Assembly: GCA_016213645.1 (NCBI GenBank)
Contig: JACQZY010000013.1
Coordinates: forward strand, 1 to 64,000
Direction of reading: 5' to 3'
Source: Actinomycetota bacterium
GTDB taxonomy: Bacteria > Actinomycetota > Thermoleophilia > Solirubrobacterales > JACPNS01
DNA: 64,000 bases
Shown here in pieces: positions 16,540 through 26,338 of the stretch. The notes beneath the pieces were generated by a model. That model was not told the origin of the DNA. It saw only the letters and a list, made by a program, of their open reading frames with translations, and searched no databases. A program made the position numbers and the translations under genes. Every line of letters starts with the position of its first letter. The first letter of the stretch is position 1.

Positions 16540-18191
16540 TTGCCGTTCTCCTTGGCCGCCGCTCCTGAAGCATCGCCGTTGGTAGAACCGCCGACGGTGG
16601 CCGCCTGGCCGTTGCCGTTGCCGTCGGGACCGCCGTCGCCCGGCTGCGGGTGAACGGTCGCCGCGATCGGTAGTTCGTAGCCCGAGCCGACTGACGAGTT
16701 CGGTGCGCCGGTCTCGCCGTCGAGCGCGTCGGGCGGCACCTCGAAGCTGATCGGGAAGCCGCTGCCGCCCTGTGTCTTGAACGGATCGCGACCAACCTCG
16801 CCGCGTCGGGTGGGGATCACGAAGCGATCCTTGTGCTTGGCAATCGCGAGGATCTCGAACAACCGCCGGATCTGACCGTCGTCCATCCCGGCCATATCGA
16901 CCTCGCGACGCTCCGCGTCGGCGATCATCTCGTGTTCGCGCATGTAGCCGCGCATCGCCGCGAGCTTGCGCAGTATCGTGCGAATCCGCTCGGTATCGCC
17001 GGCCGAGAACATGCTCGCCAAGTACTCGATCGGTATGCGCATCTGCTCGATCGCCGGGAACACATCGTCGGGGTCCGAGTCCGAACCTTCGCCCTCGATC
17101 GCGCCGGTGATCGGCGAAAGCGGCGGCACGTACCAAACCATCGGAATCGTGCGGAACTCCGGGTGCAGCGGCAGCGCCACGCCGTAGTCCTTAATCAGCG
17201 CGTACGCCGGCGAGCGGCGCGCGGCCTTGATCCACTCCGGCGGCACGCCGTCGCGGATCGCGCATTCCTGCACGTGAGGATCGTCGGGGTCGAGGATCAT
17301 CGACAGTTGCGCGTCCACCAAGTCGGCCTCATCGGGCGTGGACGCGACCTTGTCGATCATGTCGGCGTCGTAAAGCAGCACGCCCATGTAGCGAATGCGC
17401 CCCACACAGGTCTCACTGCAGACCGTCGGCTGACCGGCCTCGATGCGCGGAAAACACATCGTGCACTTCTCGGCCTTGCCGCTCTTCCAGTTGTAGAAGA
17501 CCTTCTTGTAAGGGCAGCCCGACACACACATGCGCCAACCTCGGCAACTGTCCTGGTCGATCAGAACGATGCCGTCCTCTTCGCGTTTGTAGATCGAGCC
17601 GCTCGGGCACGACGCCACGCAGGTGGTGTTGATGCAGTGATTGCAGATGCGCGGCAGGTACATCATGAAGACGTCCTCGTACTCGGCGCGCACCTTGTCT
17701 TCAACCTCGCCGCTGATGTTGGGATCCTTCATCACGCTCTCGGATCCGCCGGCCAGGTCGTCCTCCCAGTTGGGACCCCACTCGATCGCCATGTCCTTGC
17801 CCGTGATGCGCGACTTCGGCCGGGCGACCGGCTGATGCTCGGAGACAGGCGCCGTGTGGAGCGTTTCGTAGTCGTAGGTCCAGGGCTCGTAGTAGTCGTC
17901 GATCGTCGGCAGATTGGGGTTGAAGAAGATGTTCGCCAGCTTCTTCAGCTTGCCGCCGCTGCGCAGCACCGGCCTGCCCTTCTTGTCGAGCTTCCAACCA
18001 CCCTGGTACTTGTCCTGGTCCTCCCAACGGCGCGGGTAGCCCTCGCCGGGCTTGGTCTCGACGTTGTTGAACCAGATGTACTCGGCACCCGGACGGTTGG
18101 TCCACACGTTCTTGCAGGTCACGCTGCAGGTGTGGCAGCCGATGCACTTGTCGAGGTTCATCACCATCGTGATCTGACATCTGACCTTCAT
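16536..18191 (-). CDS. narH: Respiratory nitrate reductase beta subunit (Fe-S)
   Basis: 551 aa. Four Fe-S cluster motifs are present: CIGCHTCSVTCKNVW at residues 16-30, a CNHC/C/C group (about 185-200), CRGWRMCVSGCPYKK with the Trp that marks the 3Fe-4S cluster, and CTMC...C. It relays electrons from NarI to NarG on the cytoplasmic face. The last 60 residues form a Gly/Asn/Pro-rich tail, an extension compared with the E. coli protein (about 512 aa). GAGGAGGT lies upstream of the ATG at 18191, which overlaps the narG stop by one base. Confidence 0.96.
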   Translation of the reverse strand: MKVRCQITMVMNLDKCIGCHTCSVTCKNVWTNRPGAEYIWFNNVETKPGEGYPRRWEDQDKYQGGWKLDKKGRPVLRSGGKLKKLANIFFNPNLPTIDDYYEPWTYDYETLHTAPVSEHQPVARPKSRITGKDMAIEWGPNWEDDLAGGSESVMKDPNISGEVEDKVRAEYEDVFMMYLPRICNHCINTTCVASCPSGSIYKREEDGIVLIDQDSCRGWRMCVSGCPYKKVFYNWKSGKAEKCTMCFPRIEAGQPTVCSETCVGRIRYMGVLLYDADMIDKVASTPDEADLVDAQLSMILDPDDPHVQECAIRDGVPPEWIKAARRSPAYALIKDYGVALPLHPEFRTIPMVWYVPPLSPITGAIEGEGSDSDPDDVFPAIEQMRIPIEYLASMFSAGDTERIRTILRKLAAMRGYMREHEMIADAERREVDMAGMDDGQIRRLFEILAIAKHKDRFVIPTRRGEVGRDPFKTQGGSGFPISFEVPPDALDGETGAPNSSVGSGYELPIAATVHPQPGDGGPDGNGNGQAATVGGSTNGDASGAAAKENGK

Positions 18192-21100
18192 CAGTACGTC
18201 ACCTCCTCTACGCGGCGGCGCACGACGATCAGTTCGTCTCGCTGGTTGCCGGTTGGGCCGTAGTAGTTGAATCCGTAAGAGAGCTGCGCGTATCCGCCGA
18301 TCAGATGCGTTGGCTTTACGTTGATCCGCGTCAGCGAGTTGTGGATGCCGCCGCGAGTGCCCGTCAGCTCCGTCTTTGGCACGTTGACGTGGCGGTCCTG
18401 GACGTGGTACATCAGCGACATACCTTTTTGGATGCGGTGGCTGACCGCCGCACGGCACGCAACCACACCGTTCCTGTTGAACAGTTCGATCCAGTCGTTG
18501 TCGGCCACGCCGATCGACTCGGCGTCCTCGTGGTTGATCCACAGCACCGGACCACCGCGCGACAGCGTGAGCATCGTCAGGTTGTCCTGGTAGGTGGAGT
18601 GGATCGACCATTTCGAATGCGGCGTAATGAAGCGCAGCACCACCTCGGGCCGACCCGGCTCGCGCAACTGCGGGTCCTTCACATACGCATGCAGATCCAC
18701 CGGCGGGCGGTAGGTGGCCAGGCCTTCGCCGTAGTCACGCATCCACTCGTGATCCAGGTAGAAATGCTGGCGCCCGGTCAAGGTGCGAAACGGGATCAAG
18801 TGGTCGATGTTGGCCGTGAACGGCGAGTAACGCCGGTCCCGGCCCTCCAGGCCAGACCACTCTGCCGAGGCAATCACCTTTCGTGGCTGGTGCTGGATCT
18901 CGTCGAAGGTGATCAGTTCGTCCTCGCGGTCTGCGGAGATCGACGTGAGATCGCGGCCGACGCGCTTGCCCAGCGTCTCCCAGCCCTGCACGGCCAAGTG
19001 GCCGTTGGTGGTGCCGGAGAGATACAACATGCCTTCGCAAAGCTGCGCCGCACGCTCGAAGGACGGCGTCGGACCTTCCGGACCTTCGACCGCGCCGTTG
19101 GCGCGCGCCAGTTCGCCGACCTGCTGCTCCACGTTCCAGCTGACGCCCTTCCATTGAAGGCCGAGGTTCTTGGCCAGCGGTCCAAGGCTCACCATCTGCT
19201 CGAAGACCTTGGGGTAGTCGCGCGCGACGGGGATGAATTTGGGCATCGTCACGCCCGGCACCGCCTCGCACTCCCCGGCCTTCCAGTCGCGCACCTCGCC
19301 AAACGGCTGCGCGATCTCGTCAGGTGTGTCGTGCTGCAACGGCACCATCACCACGTCGGTACGCGTGCCGAGATGCGTCTCGGCCATGCGGCTGAAGCGG
19401 TGGGCGATCGTCTTGAAGATGTCCCAGTCCGTACGCGCCTCCCAAGGCGGGCTGATCGCCGGGTTGAACGGATGCACGAACGGGTGCATGTCGGTGCTGG
19501 AGATGTCGTGCTTCTCGTACCAAGTGGCGGTCGGAAGCACGATGTCGGAGTGCAACCCGGTGCCGTTCATGCGGAAGTCGAGCGTGGTCAACAGGTCGAG
19601 CTTGCCGTCCGGTGCCTGCTCGTGCCACGCAACGTCCTTGGGACGATTCTCCGGCGCGGACTCTTCGTTTCGCACTGCCGCCGTAGTCACACCCAGCAGG
19701 TTCTTGAGGAAGTACTCGTGACCCTTGGCCGACCCGGCGATCAGGTTCGCACGCCACACGGTCAAAACGCGTGGGAAGTTGCCCGGGTCATCCGGATCGT
19801 CCCAGGCGAATCCAAGGCCGCCGTCCTTGAGCTTGCCCACGATGTGCTCCGCCGGGGTGACGCCCGCGGCCTCGGCCTCGTCGGCGAGATCCAGTGGATT
19901 GCGGTTCAGACTCGGATACGCCGGCGTCCAACCCATGCGAACCGCCTGCGACACGCAGTCCGCCACGTGGTGGCCTTCCAGCGAGCCCGGGCCGTTGGCG
20001 GCGCGGAACGCGCCGGCGTCCAGCGGGTCGTAGCGGAACTGGCTCGTGTTCATGTAGAAGAACGACGTTGCCGCCTGGTGGCGCGGGGGCCGCGCCCAGT
20101 CCAGTGCGAACGCCACCTGCGAGAAGCCGGCAATCGGCCGCACCTTCTCCTGGCCCACGTAGTGCGCCCAGCCGCCGCCGTTCTTGCCTTGGCAGCCGGC
20201 CAGCAACACCAGGTTGAGCATCGCGCGATAGATCGTGTCGCCGTGATACCAGTGGTTGGTACCCGCGCCCATCACGATCATCGAGCGGCCCTGTGTGCGC
20301 TCGGCGTTGCGCGCGAACTCGCGCGCGACCTTGATCACATCGGCCGCCGGTACGCCGGTGTGCAGCTGCTGCCAGGCGGGAGTGAACGGCTTGTCGTCCT
20401 CGTAGCTCTTCGGCCAGTCGCCGGGCAGACCATCGCGGCCCACGCCGTACTGCGCGAGCGTGAGGTCAAGGACAGTGGCCACAAGTGTGCCGTCGTCCAA
20501 CCTCTTCGCGGGAACTCCACGCCGAATCAGCGTGGAGTTTGCCGGGCCGTCTCCGCCAAACACACTGACGCTCACCGTCACCGCGTCGTCGTGCACGCCA
20601 AGCAGCGTCAGCGCCGGGTCGACGCCGTCAAGCTCCAAGTTCCAGTTGCCCTCTCCGGCTTCGCCCCAGCGATCGCCGATCGTGCCCTTGGGCACCTTCA
20701 GCTCGCCGGACGCTGCGTCGAACAAGACCGTCTTCCAGTCACCGTTGTCACCGGCGCCGCTCTCCCCGGCGACACCGCCCGCATCGCCCGCACCAAGATC
20801 CGACGCGCGCAAAAACCGGCCGGCCACATAACCGTCGCCGTCCGCCGCCGGCTCCAGCCGCACCAGGTGTGGCAGGTCCGTGAACTGCTTCGCGTAACCG
20901 CTGAAGTACGGCGTCTCGCGATCAACGTAAAACTCCTTCAGCATCACGTGGCCCATCGCCATCGCCAGCGCTCCGTCGGTGCCGGGGTTGGCCGGCAGCC
21001 AGTGGTCGGCGAACTTCGTGTGATCGCTGTAGTCCGGGCTCACCACCACGGTCTTTTGGCCGCGGTAGCGCGCCTCGGTCATGAAGTGCGCGTCGGGCGT

Positions 21101-21877
21101 GCGTGTCATCGGCACGTTCGAACCCCACATCATCAGATACCCGGCGTTCCACCAGTCGGCGCTTTCGGGCACGTCGGTCTGGTCTCCCCAAACCTGTGGC
21201 GAGGCCGGCGGCAGGTCGCAGTACCAGTCGTAAAAGCTCAGGCAGGCGCCGCCGATCAACGACAAGAAGCGCGTCCCCGCGCTGTAAGACGCCATCGACA
21301 TCGCCGGGATCGGCGAGAAGCCGAAGATGCGGTCCGGGCCGTGCTGCTTGACGGTGTGAACGTGCGCGGCGGCCACCAGCTCGGCGGCCTCGTCCCAGCC
21401 TGCGCGCACAAATCCGCCCTTGCCACGTTGCGCCGTATAAAGCTTCTTCTTCTCCGGGTCCGAGACGACCGCCGCCCACGCTTCGACCGGGTCGCCGGTG
21501 CGTCGGCGCTCTTCGCGGTAAAGCTCCAGCAACGCGCCGCGCACATACGGAAAGCGCACGCGGTTGGGCGAGTAGATGTACCACGAAAACGACGCGCCAC
21601 GCGGGCATCCGCGCGGTTCGTACTCCGGCATCGTGGGACCGTTTGAGGGATAGTCGATCGCCTGGGTTTCCCAGGTGATGATCCCGTCCTTCACATAAAC
21701 GTTCCAGGAACACGAGCCCGTGCAGTTGACGCCGTGGGTGGAGCGGACGACCTTGTCGTGCGCCCAGCGCTTGCGGTAAAAGTCCTCCGCCTTGCGACCG
21801 TCGCGCGAGAGCAGAGACCAGTTGTCTTCCGAGGGGGTTCCTTGAACGAGCAGGCTTCGCAGGCCGAAGTCGTTCAT
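18191..21877 (-). CDS. narG: Respiratory nitrate reductase alpha subunit (molybdenum)
   Basis: 1228 aa, the usual length. H48, C52, C56 and C91 match the His/Cys ligands of the FS0 cluster. The Mo-binding Asp lies in FYDWYCDLPPASPQ. It reduces nitrate to nitrite in the cytoplasm with bis-MGD cofactor, which the neighbouring moa/moe/mob genes would supply. AAGGAGG lies upstream of the ATG at 21877. It leads the tightly overlapping narGHJI operon. The N-terminus has no export twin-Arg, as in other cytoplasm-facing NarG proteins. Confidence 0.97.
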   Translation of the reverse strand: MNDFGLRSLLVQGTPSEDNWSLLSRDGRKAEDFYRKRWAHDKVVRSTHGVNCTGSCSWNVYVKDGIITWETQAIDYPSNGPTMPEYEPRGCPRGASFSWYIYSPNRVRFPYVRGALLELYREERRRTGDPVEAWAAVVSDPEKKKLYTAQRGKGGFVRAGWDEAAELVAAAHVHTVKQHGPDRIFGFSPIPAMSMASYSAGTRFLSLIGGACLSFYDWYCDLPPASPQVWGDQTDVPESADWWNAGYLMMWGSNVPMTRTPDAHFMTEARYRGQKTVVVSPDYSDHTKFADHWLPANPGTDGALAMAMGHVMLKEFYVDRETPYFSGYAKQFTDLPHLVRLEPAADGDGYVAGRFLRASDLGAGDAGGVAGESGAGDNGDWKTVLFDAASGELKVPKGTIGDRWGEAGEGNWNLELDGVDPALTLLGVHDDAVTVSVSVFGGDGPANSTLIRRGVPAKRLDDGTLVATVLDLTLAQYGVGRDGLPGDWPKSYEDDKPFTPAWQQLHTGVPAADVIKVAREFARNAERTQGRSMIVMGAGTNHWYHGDTIYRAMLNLVLLAGCQGKNGGGWAHYVGQEKVRPIAGFSQVAFALDWARPPRHQAATSFFYMNTSQFRYDPLDAGAFRAANGPGSLEGHHVADCVSQAVRMGWTPAYPSLNRNPLDLADEAEAAGVTPAEHIVGKLKDGGLGFAWDDPDDPGNFPRVLTVWRANLIAGSAKGHEYFLKNLLGVTTAAVRNEESAPENRPKDVAWHEQAPDGKLDLLTTLDFRMNGTGLHSDIVLPTATWYEKHDISSTDMHPFVHPFNPAISPPWEARTDWDIFKTIAHRFSRMAETHLGTRTDVVMVPLQHDTPDEIAQPFGEVRDWKAGECEAVPGVTMPKFIPVARDYPKVFEQMVSLGPLAKNLGLQWKGVSWNVEQQVGELARANGAVEGPEGPTPSFERAAQLCEGMLYLSGTTNGHLAVQGWETLGKRVGRDLTSISADREDELITFDEIQHQPRKVIASAEWSGLEGRDRRYSPFTANIDHLIPFRTLTGRQHFYLDHEWMRDYGEGLATYRPPVDLHAYVKDPQLREPGRPEVVLRFITPHSKWSIHSTYQDNLTMLTLSRGGPVLWINHEDAESIGVADNDWIELFNRNGVVACRAAVSHRIQKGMSLMYHVQDRHVNVPKTELTGTRGGIHNSLTRINVKPTHLIGGYAQLSYGFNYYGPTGNQRDELIVVRRRVEEVTY

Positions 21878-21954
21878 CGAGAGCTACTACCTCCTTGTAG
21901 TTCGCCGCGTTCCGTGCGGCCTATGGGGGGAATGGGGGAAGGGGGGAAACCGAG

Positions 21955-21996
21955 AAAACTCCCGCCGCCACACGGCCATCATAGGCCGTGTGGCGG
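21955..21996 (-). terminator. Terminator between narK genes and narGHJI
   Basis: CCGCCACACGGCC (21965-21977) pairs perfectly with 21984-21996 over a 6-base loop. On the minus strand the stem is followed by GGGAGTTTTC. It lies downstream of the narK pair and about 80 bp upstream of narG, so narGHJI likely has its own promoter or relies on read-through. Confidence 0.8.
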
Positions 21997-22066
21997 GTCG
22001 GGAGTAAGGGGGGCGTTGTGCCGAGTCTGAGGGTTTTACATAGTCGATCTAAACATATTTACATGC

Positions 22067-23404
22067 CTAGCACGGATTCGGTGCATTCTTCCGCGCGAAG
22101 TACCACCAGTTCAGCACAACGTTCGCCGCGCAGAAGACCGTCAGCACGTAAAAGAAAGTCTTCGGCGTGAGTGCCGCAATCAACACACTGAACAGGAAAG
22201 GCCCATAAGCCGCGATCGCGGCGGTCCAACCGATCACGCCGGCGGACTTGATCTTGTCGAACAGCATCGGAATCTGCTTGAACGTGGATGCGTTGCCGAT
22301 TCCGGCGAACGCGAACACACCAACCATCATCAGTACAAACGGCGTGAAGTCCGCGGCCGAGTCCGGCTGAACGTAGAACGACACCATGAAGGCGAAGATC
22401 GCGGCGCCGATACCAGACACCGTGGTTACCTTCGCGCCACCGAACTTGTCGGCGATCGGACCGGCGACCACACGCATCAGCGAACCGACGAGCGGCCCGA
22501 TGAACGCGTACTTCAGCGGGTCATACCCGTAAGCGTCGAACTGGTTCTTGATCAGTACCGGGAACGCAGCCGCCAGGCCGGAGAACGTACCGAAGGTCAT
22601 GACGTACAGCGAGGTCATCGTCCAGGTGTGCTTCTCCCGGAAGATGTTCATCTGCTCCTTGACGTTGGCCTTGACGGGAATGCTCTCGATGTTCCTCCAG
22701 GCGAGGATCGCGCCGATGATCACGAATGGAATCCACAGCAGAAACGCGTTGCCCAGATAAACATCCACGCCCGGCGCGCCCGGCTTCTTGTGGAAGACCA
22801 TCGCGCTGCCGACCAGCGACAGGCCGATCACCCACGGCGTCAGGAACTGCACCAGGCTGACGCCGAAGTTGCCGATACCGGCCTGGATGCCCAGCGCCGT
22901 GCCCAGCTTCTTCTTCGGGAAGAAGAGGTTGGTCGACGGCATGAACGACGAAAAGTTGCCGCCACCGACGCCGGCCGAGAAGGCCAGCAGCATCAGCACC
23001 CAGTAAGGCGTGTCGTTGCTTTGCACCGCGAAGTACCAGCCGATCAGCGGAATCAGCAACGAGATCGTGCCGAACGTGATCACCTTGCGCGACCCGAAGA
23101 TCGGGATCAGGAACATGTGCATCAGGCGAAACGTTCCGCCCGCCAGGCCCGGCATCGCGACGAGCCAGTACAGCTGGTCCTTGGTCAGCGTGAAGCCGCT
23201 GCCCTTGAGCTTGGCCACGATCGCGCTGACAACGAACCAGACCGCGAACGCCAGCGTCAGGTTGAACGTCGTGACAATCAACGTGCGGTTGGCGATCTTT
23301 TTGCCTTTGCTCTCCCAAAAGGACTCGTTTTCCGGGTCCCACTCGGTGAGCCAGCCGGGCTTCGCGGCGGCAGCGGAGGATGAATCGTTCATTCGGGTTC
23401 TCAC
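22067..23404 (-). CDS. narK: Nitrate/nitrite transporter, MFS (second narK)
   Basis: 445 aa, about 12 transmembrane helices. Nitrate-porter signatures are visible: AGVGGGNFSSFMPSTNLFFP and LGIQAGIGNFGVS. The Arg in TFRLMHMF matches a conserved transport-path Arg. It imports nitrate or exchanges it for nitrite. The GTG at 23404 overlaps the stop of the preceding transporter (GTGA), suggesting translational coupling. An ATG four codons later is the other option. No clear ribosome site precedes either. Confidence 0.93.
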   Translation of the reverse strand: MRTRMNDSSSAAAAKPGWLTEWDPENESFWESKGKKIANRTLIVTTFNLTLAFAVWFVVSAIVAKLKGSGFTLTKDQLYWLVAMPGLAGGTFRLMHMFLIPIFGSRKVITFGTISLLIPLIGWYFAVQSNDTPYWVLMLLAFSAGVGGGNFSSFMPSTNLFFPKKKLGTALGIQAGIGNFGVSLVQFLTPWVIGLSLVGSAMVFHKKPGAPGVDVYLGNAFLLWIPFVIIGAILAWRNIESIPVKANVKEQMNIFREKHTWTMTSLYVMTFGTFSGLAAAFPVLIKNQFDAYGYDPLKYAFIGPLVGSLMRVVAGPIADKFGGAKVTTVSGIGAAIFAFMVSFYVQPDSAADFTPFVLMMVGVFAFAGIGNASTFKQIPMLFDKIKSAGVIGWTAAIAAYGPFLFSVLIAALTPKTFFYVLTVFCAANVVLNWWYFARKNAPNPC

Positions 23405-24696
23405 ATTTCTTGTGCACGGGCGCCGGAAAGAATCCGAGCCACGGCGATTGACAGGAACAACAAGCTGACAAGGGAAAGCCCGAGCATTACGTAAAACGTG
23501 CTCTCAGGCCTTCCGGACTGGACCTTCGCCCAAGCAAACAGCAACGGCAGGACGAATCCGCCCATGCCGCCGATCGCTCCCACCAGTCCGCCGACGGCGC
23601 CGACGTCCTTGGGGAAGTACTGCGGGATGTAGGTGTACACCGACGCCTTGCCGATGCCCATCGCCACACCGATGATCAGAACGAACAACGTGAACGGCCA
23701 CATGCTCATCGACATGCACAGCACGGCCGACGCCGCGGCGATGATCGAGAAGGAAATGAAAGTGATTGGCCGCGCTCCAAAGCGGTCGGAAAGTGAACCG
23801 CCGAGTGGGCGCAACAGGCTGGCCGGGAAGATGAAGATCGCCGTCATGAAACCGGCGTTTCGCAGCTCCAGCCCGTACACGTCAACGTAGTAGTGAGGCA
23901 GCCACAACGACATGCCCACGTAAGCGCCGAAGACGGTCACGTAGTAAAAACCAAATCGCCAGACGCGCATGATCGCCAGCGGCCTGCTCATCTCGATGAT
24001 CGAGCGGCCCTGCGACGGTCGCTTGTCCGGCTTCGGCGTGGCGAACCACACGATCGCTGCCGTGCAGACAAGGAACAGCGCGTAAATGGAAGGCACAAAA
24101 CGCCAGCCTCCGGCCAACAAACCGCCTAAAAGGCCGCCGGTTCCGACCAGCGTCACCAACGTCGGCGCCAGCAGCTTCGTGATCGACGCGCCGACATTGC
24201 CGGTGCCAAACACTCCAAGCGCGAAGCCCTGGTGCTTGGCCGGATACCAAGCCGACACCCAGGCGATACCTACGGCGAACGAAACGCCGGCCAGTCCAAC
24301 AAACAACGCCAGCCACAACGTCTGTTCATATGTCTGAACACGACTGACAAGGTAGGTCGGAATCGCCGTCAGAACCAGCAGGCTCGTCATCATCGTCCGG
24401 CCGCCGATCTTGTCGGTCATGATGCCGACCGGAATCCGCAGCAGCGATCCGGTGAGCACCGGCAACGCGACAAGCAACGCGAAGTCGCCCTCACTGAGCT
24501 TGAACTCTTTTTTGATCGGAATTGCGACGATCGCGAACATCACCCACACCGCGAAAAACAAAGTGAATACGGCCGTGCTGATCACCAATACGCGGCGCGC
24601 CTCCGGCGCGACATCGTGGTGGCCGACCGAAGTTGCGGTAACCGTCTCCGGAGGCCGCTGCGCGACGGTACCGGAGCCATGCCCGTTGGAATTCAT
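23401..24696 (-). CDS. narK: Nitrate/nitrite transporter, MFS (first narK)
   Basis: 431 aa. After a 50-residue polar N-terminus there are about 12 helices. Conserved parts are GSLLRIPVGIMTDKIGGR, GVSFAVGIAWVSAWYP and FALGVFGTGNVGAS, typical of NarK1-type nitrate:proton symporters. In some denitrifiers NarK1 and NarK2 are fused (established knowledge). Here they are separate but overlap by 4 bp and presumably work as a pair. The start at 24696 has GAGGGTAGG just upstream. A longer in-frame start at 24744 lacks support. Confidence 0.92.
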   Translation of the reverse strand: MNSNGHGSGTVAQRPPETVTATSVGHHDVAPEARRVLVISTAVFTLFFAVWVMFAIVAIPIKKEFKLSEGDFALLVALPVLTGSLLRIPVGIMTDKIGGRTMMTSLLVLTAIPTYLVSRVQTYEQTLWLALFVGLAGVSFAVGIAWVSAWYPAKHQGFALGVFGTGNVGASITKLLAPTLVTLVGTGGLLGGLLAGGWRFVPSIYALFLVCTAAIVWFATPKPDKRPSQGRSIIEMSRPLAIMRVWRFGFYYVTVFGAYVGMSLWLPHYYVDVYGLELRNAGFMTAIFIFPASLLRPLGGSLSDRFGARPITFISFSIIAAASAVLCMSMSMWPFTLFVLIIGVAMGIGKASVYTYIPQYFPKDVGAVGGLVGAIGGMGGFVLPLLFAWAKVQSGRPESTFYVMLGLSLVSLLFLSIAVARILSGARAQEM

Positions 24697-25073
24697 TCGC
24701 CTACCCTCGTTTCGTTTGATTGCACGCGCCGGGCGCTGAAACACACCCGAGAATCCGGGTACACCGTCAAATGCGTGACCGAGCCGATGTATAGATCGGC
24801 CCTACCGGACCCTGCTGTCTTTGCGAGGTTGCATCGATGGAATGCGCCAGCACCCTGTGAAAAACATTCGACGCCGTCGGAAACCGAAAACGACATCACG
24901 ACCCCGTTTGAGGCCATTTCAATGCGGTTTTTCTATCTCGCACGAACATTGATTCCACATTAACACAGGGATTATGGGGAAAAATACGGATCTTTTGTGA
25001 GGGTTGTCACCGAACTAACCGTACGGTTACCAATTTTGATAAGTCGCCCGTATGGAGTAGTTATTATGCGACT
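24697..25073. other. narK upstream region
   Basis: 377 bp between the moeA stop and the narK start, both on the minus strand. The part from about 24930 to 25070 is AT-rich and likely promoter DNA. It contains the palindrome at 25016-25029. A smaller inverted repeat, GCCGAT-N6-ATCGGC, lies at 24783-24800. I looked for TTGAT-N4-ATCAA (FNR-type) and did not find a convincing match. Confidence 0.5.
25016..25029. promoter_or_regulatory. Perfect palindrome TAACCGTACGGTTA upstream of narK
   Basis: A 14-bp exact palindrome, 320 bp upstream of the first narK start and 45 bp after moeA. Its core ACCGTACGGT differs at one base from the core ACCGAACGGT at 11085-11094 in front of the lipid operon, so one regulator type might bind both. 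Confidence 0.45.
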
Positions 25074-26333
25074 TCAGAGCGATTCGAGCGTGCCGTCAGG
25101 CATCAGCTCGACGGTGACGATTTCGCCCTCGGGCAGCAGTGTCGCGTCTTCCGGAAGCAGCGCCAGACCCTGCACTCCCACGACCGAAGAGATCGCGTGC
25201 GAACGCTGGTTGCGCGAGGTCGGAGTGGCCAGCCAACCCTGCTCGTCGCGACTCATGCGGCAGCGCAGAACCTGCGTGTGGCCGGCCGGCTTTTTCAACT
25301 CCGAAGCCAGCCTTGCCTTGACCGACGGCGGAAACGGCGAACGGCCGCCAAGCTGCATCAGCGCCGGTCGGGCAAACATGTGAAAAGTTGCGTATGCGGA
25401 CACGGGATTGCCGGGCAGACCGAAGATCAGCGTGGTGCGCGCGCCCGGGTTCTCGCGCAAGCCGAAGCACGTGGGATGACCGGGACGCATCGCGACCTGC
25501 CAGAAGACCTGGCTGACGCCCGCCTTCTCCAGCGCAGGCTTGACGTGATCGTGTTCTCCCACCGAAACGCCGCCGCAGACGATCAGCACGTCGGCCTCGG
25601 AAAGCGCCTTTGCGATCGCGTCATCGGTGGTTGCGGCGTCGTCGGCCACGGCGGCGGTGACCGAGATCACATCGGCGCCGCCGGTCACGGCCAGCGCCGC
25701 AAGCATCGCGGAGTTCGAGTCGAAGATCTGACCGTGGCCAAGCGTGCCGCCCGGCGCCACCAGCTCATCGCCGGTGGTCACGATCGCCACGCGCGGGCGC
25801 CTCGTGCAACTGATTTCGGCGGCGCCGACCGACGCGAGCATCGCCAATTCGCCAGGGCCGATCGTCATACCGGATTCCAGCACGCGGTCACCGGCGTTGA
25901 CGTCGTCGCCGGCCGGGCGTACGTCGTTGCCGACGGTCAGCTCGCGATCGATCGCTACGTGCTCTTCATCGGGACGCGTGGTCCACTCCACGCGCACGAT
26001 CGCGTCGGCGCCGGCCGGCAGCGCGGCGCCCGTGGAAATCTTCATCGCCTCGCCGGGCTGCAGCTCGGCCTCTTCGGGCGTACCGGCGCGCGATTCTCCG
26101 GCCAGGCGCAGAGTTACCGGCGCGCCGTCAGCGGCCCCCGCCGTGTCGGCGGCGCGCAGCGCAAATCCGTCCATCGCCGAGTTGTCAAACGGCGGCAGGC
26201 TGTGGGGGGCGTCTACCGGCTGCGCGATCGCTCGGCCCAGCGCGTCCGCGAGCGCCACGGTTTCGGTGTCAAGCGGCGCGGCTTGTTCCAGCACGACCGC
26301 GCGTGCGTCGGCCAGCGGCAGGTGCGAACCCAT
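25074..26333 (-). CDS. moeA: Molybdopterin molybdotransferase
   Basis: 419 aa. MoeA features: LPPFDNSAMDGFALR near residue 50, the MPT-binding-like core with TTGDEL and DSNSAML, and CGGVSVGEHD, then FGLPGNPVSAYATF with the active-site loop. It inserts molybdate into adenylylated molybdopterin. It ends the moaC-mog-moeA unit, 5 bp after mog. The cofactor made is needed by NarG next door. Confidence 0.94.
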   Translation of the reverse strand: MGSHLPLADARAVVLEQAAPLDTETVALADALGRAIAQPVDAPHSLPPFDNSAMDGFALRAADTAGAADGAPVTLRLAGESRAGTPEEAELQPGEAMKISTGAALPAGADAIVRVEWTTRPDEEHVAIDRELTVGNDVRPAGDDVNAGDRVLESGMTIGPGELAMLASVGAAEISCTRRPRVAIVTTGDELVAPGGTLGHGQIFDSNSAMLAALAVTGGADVISVTAAVADDAATTDDAIAKALSEADVLIVCGGVSVGEHDHVKPALEKAGVSQVFWQVAMRPGHPTCFGLRENPGARTTLIFGLPGNPVSAYATFHMFARPALMQLGGRSPFPPSVKARLASELKKPAGHTQVLRCRMSRDEQGWLATPTSRNQRSHAISSVVGVQGLALLPEDATLLPEGEIVTVELMPDGTLESL

Positions 26334-26338
26334 CGTCG

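Noticed and set aside
18305-21646. A very long open frame antisense to narG
   Set aside because: It mirrors narG codon structure, is rich in Arg/Val/His as antisense frames of GC-rich genes are, and shows no domain.
24900-25060. FNR/Crp-type box in front of narK
   Set aside because: TTGAT occurs near 24948, but the matching half ATCAA at four bases' distance does not.
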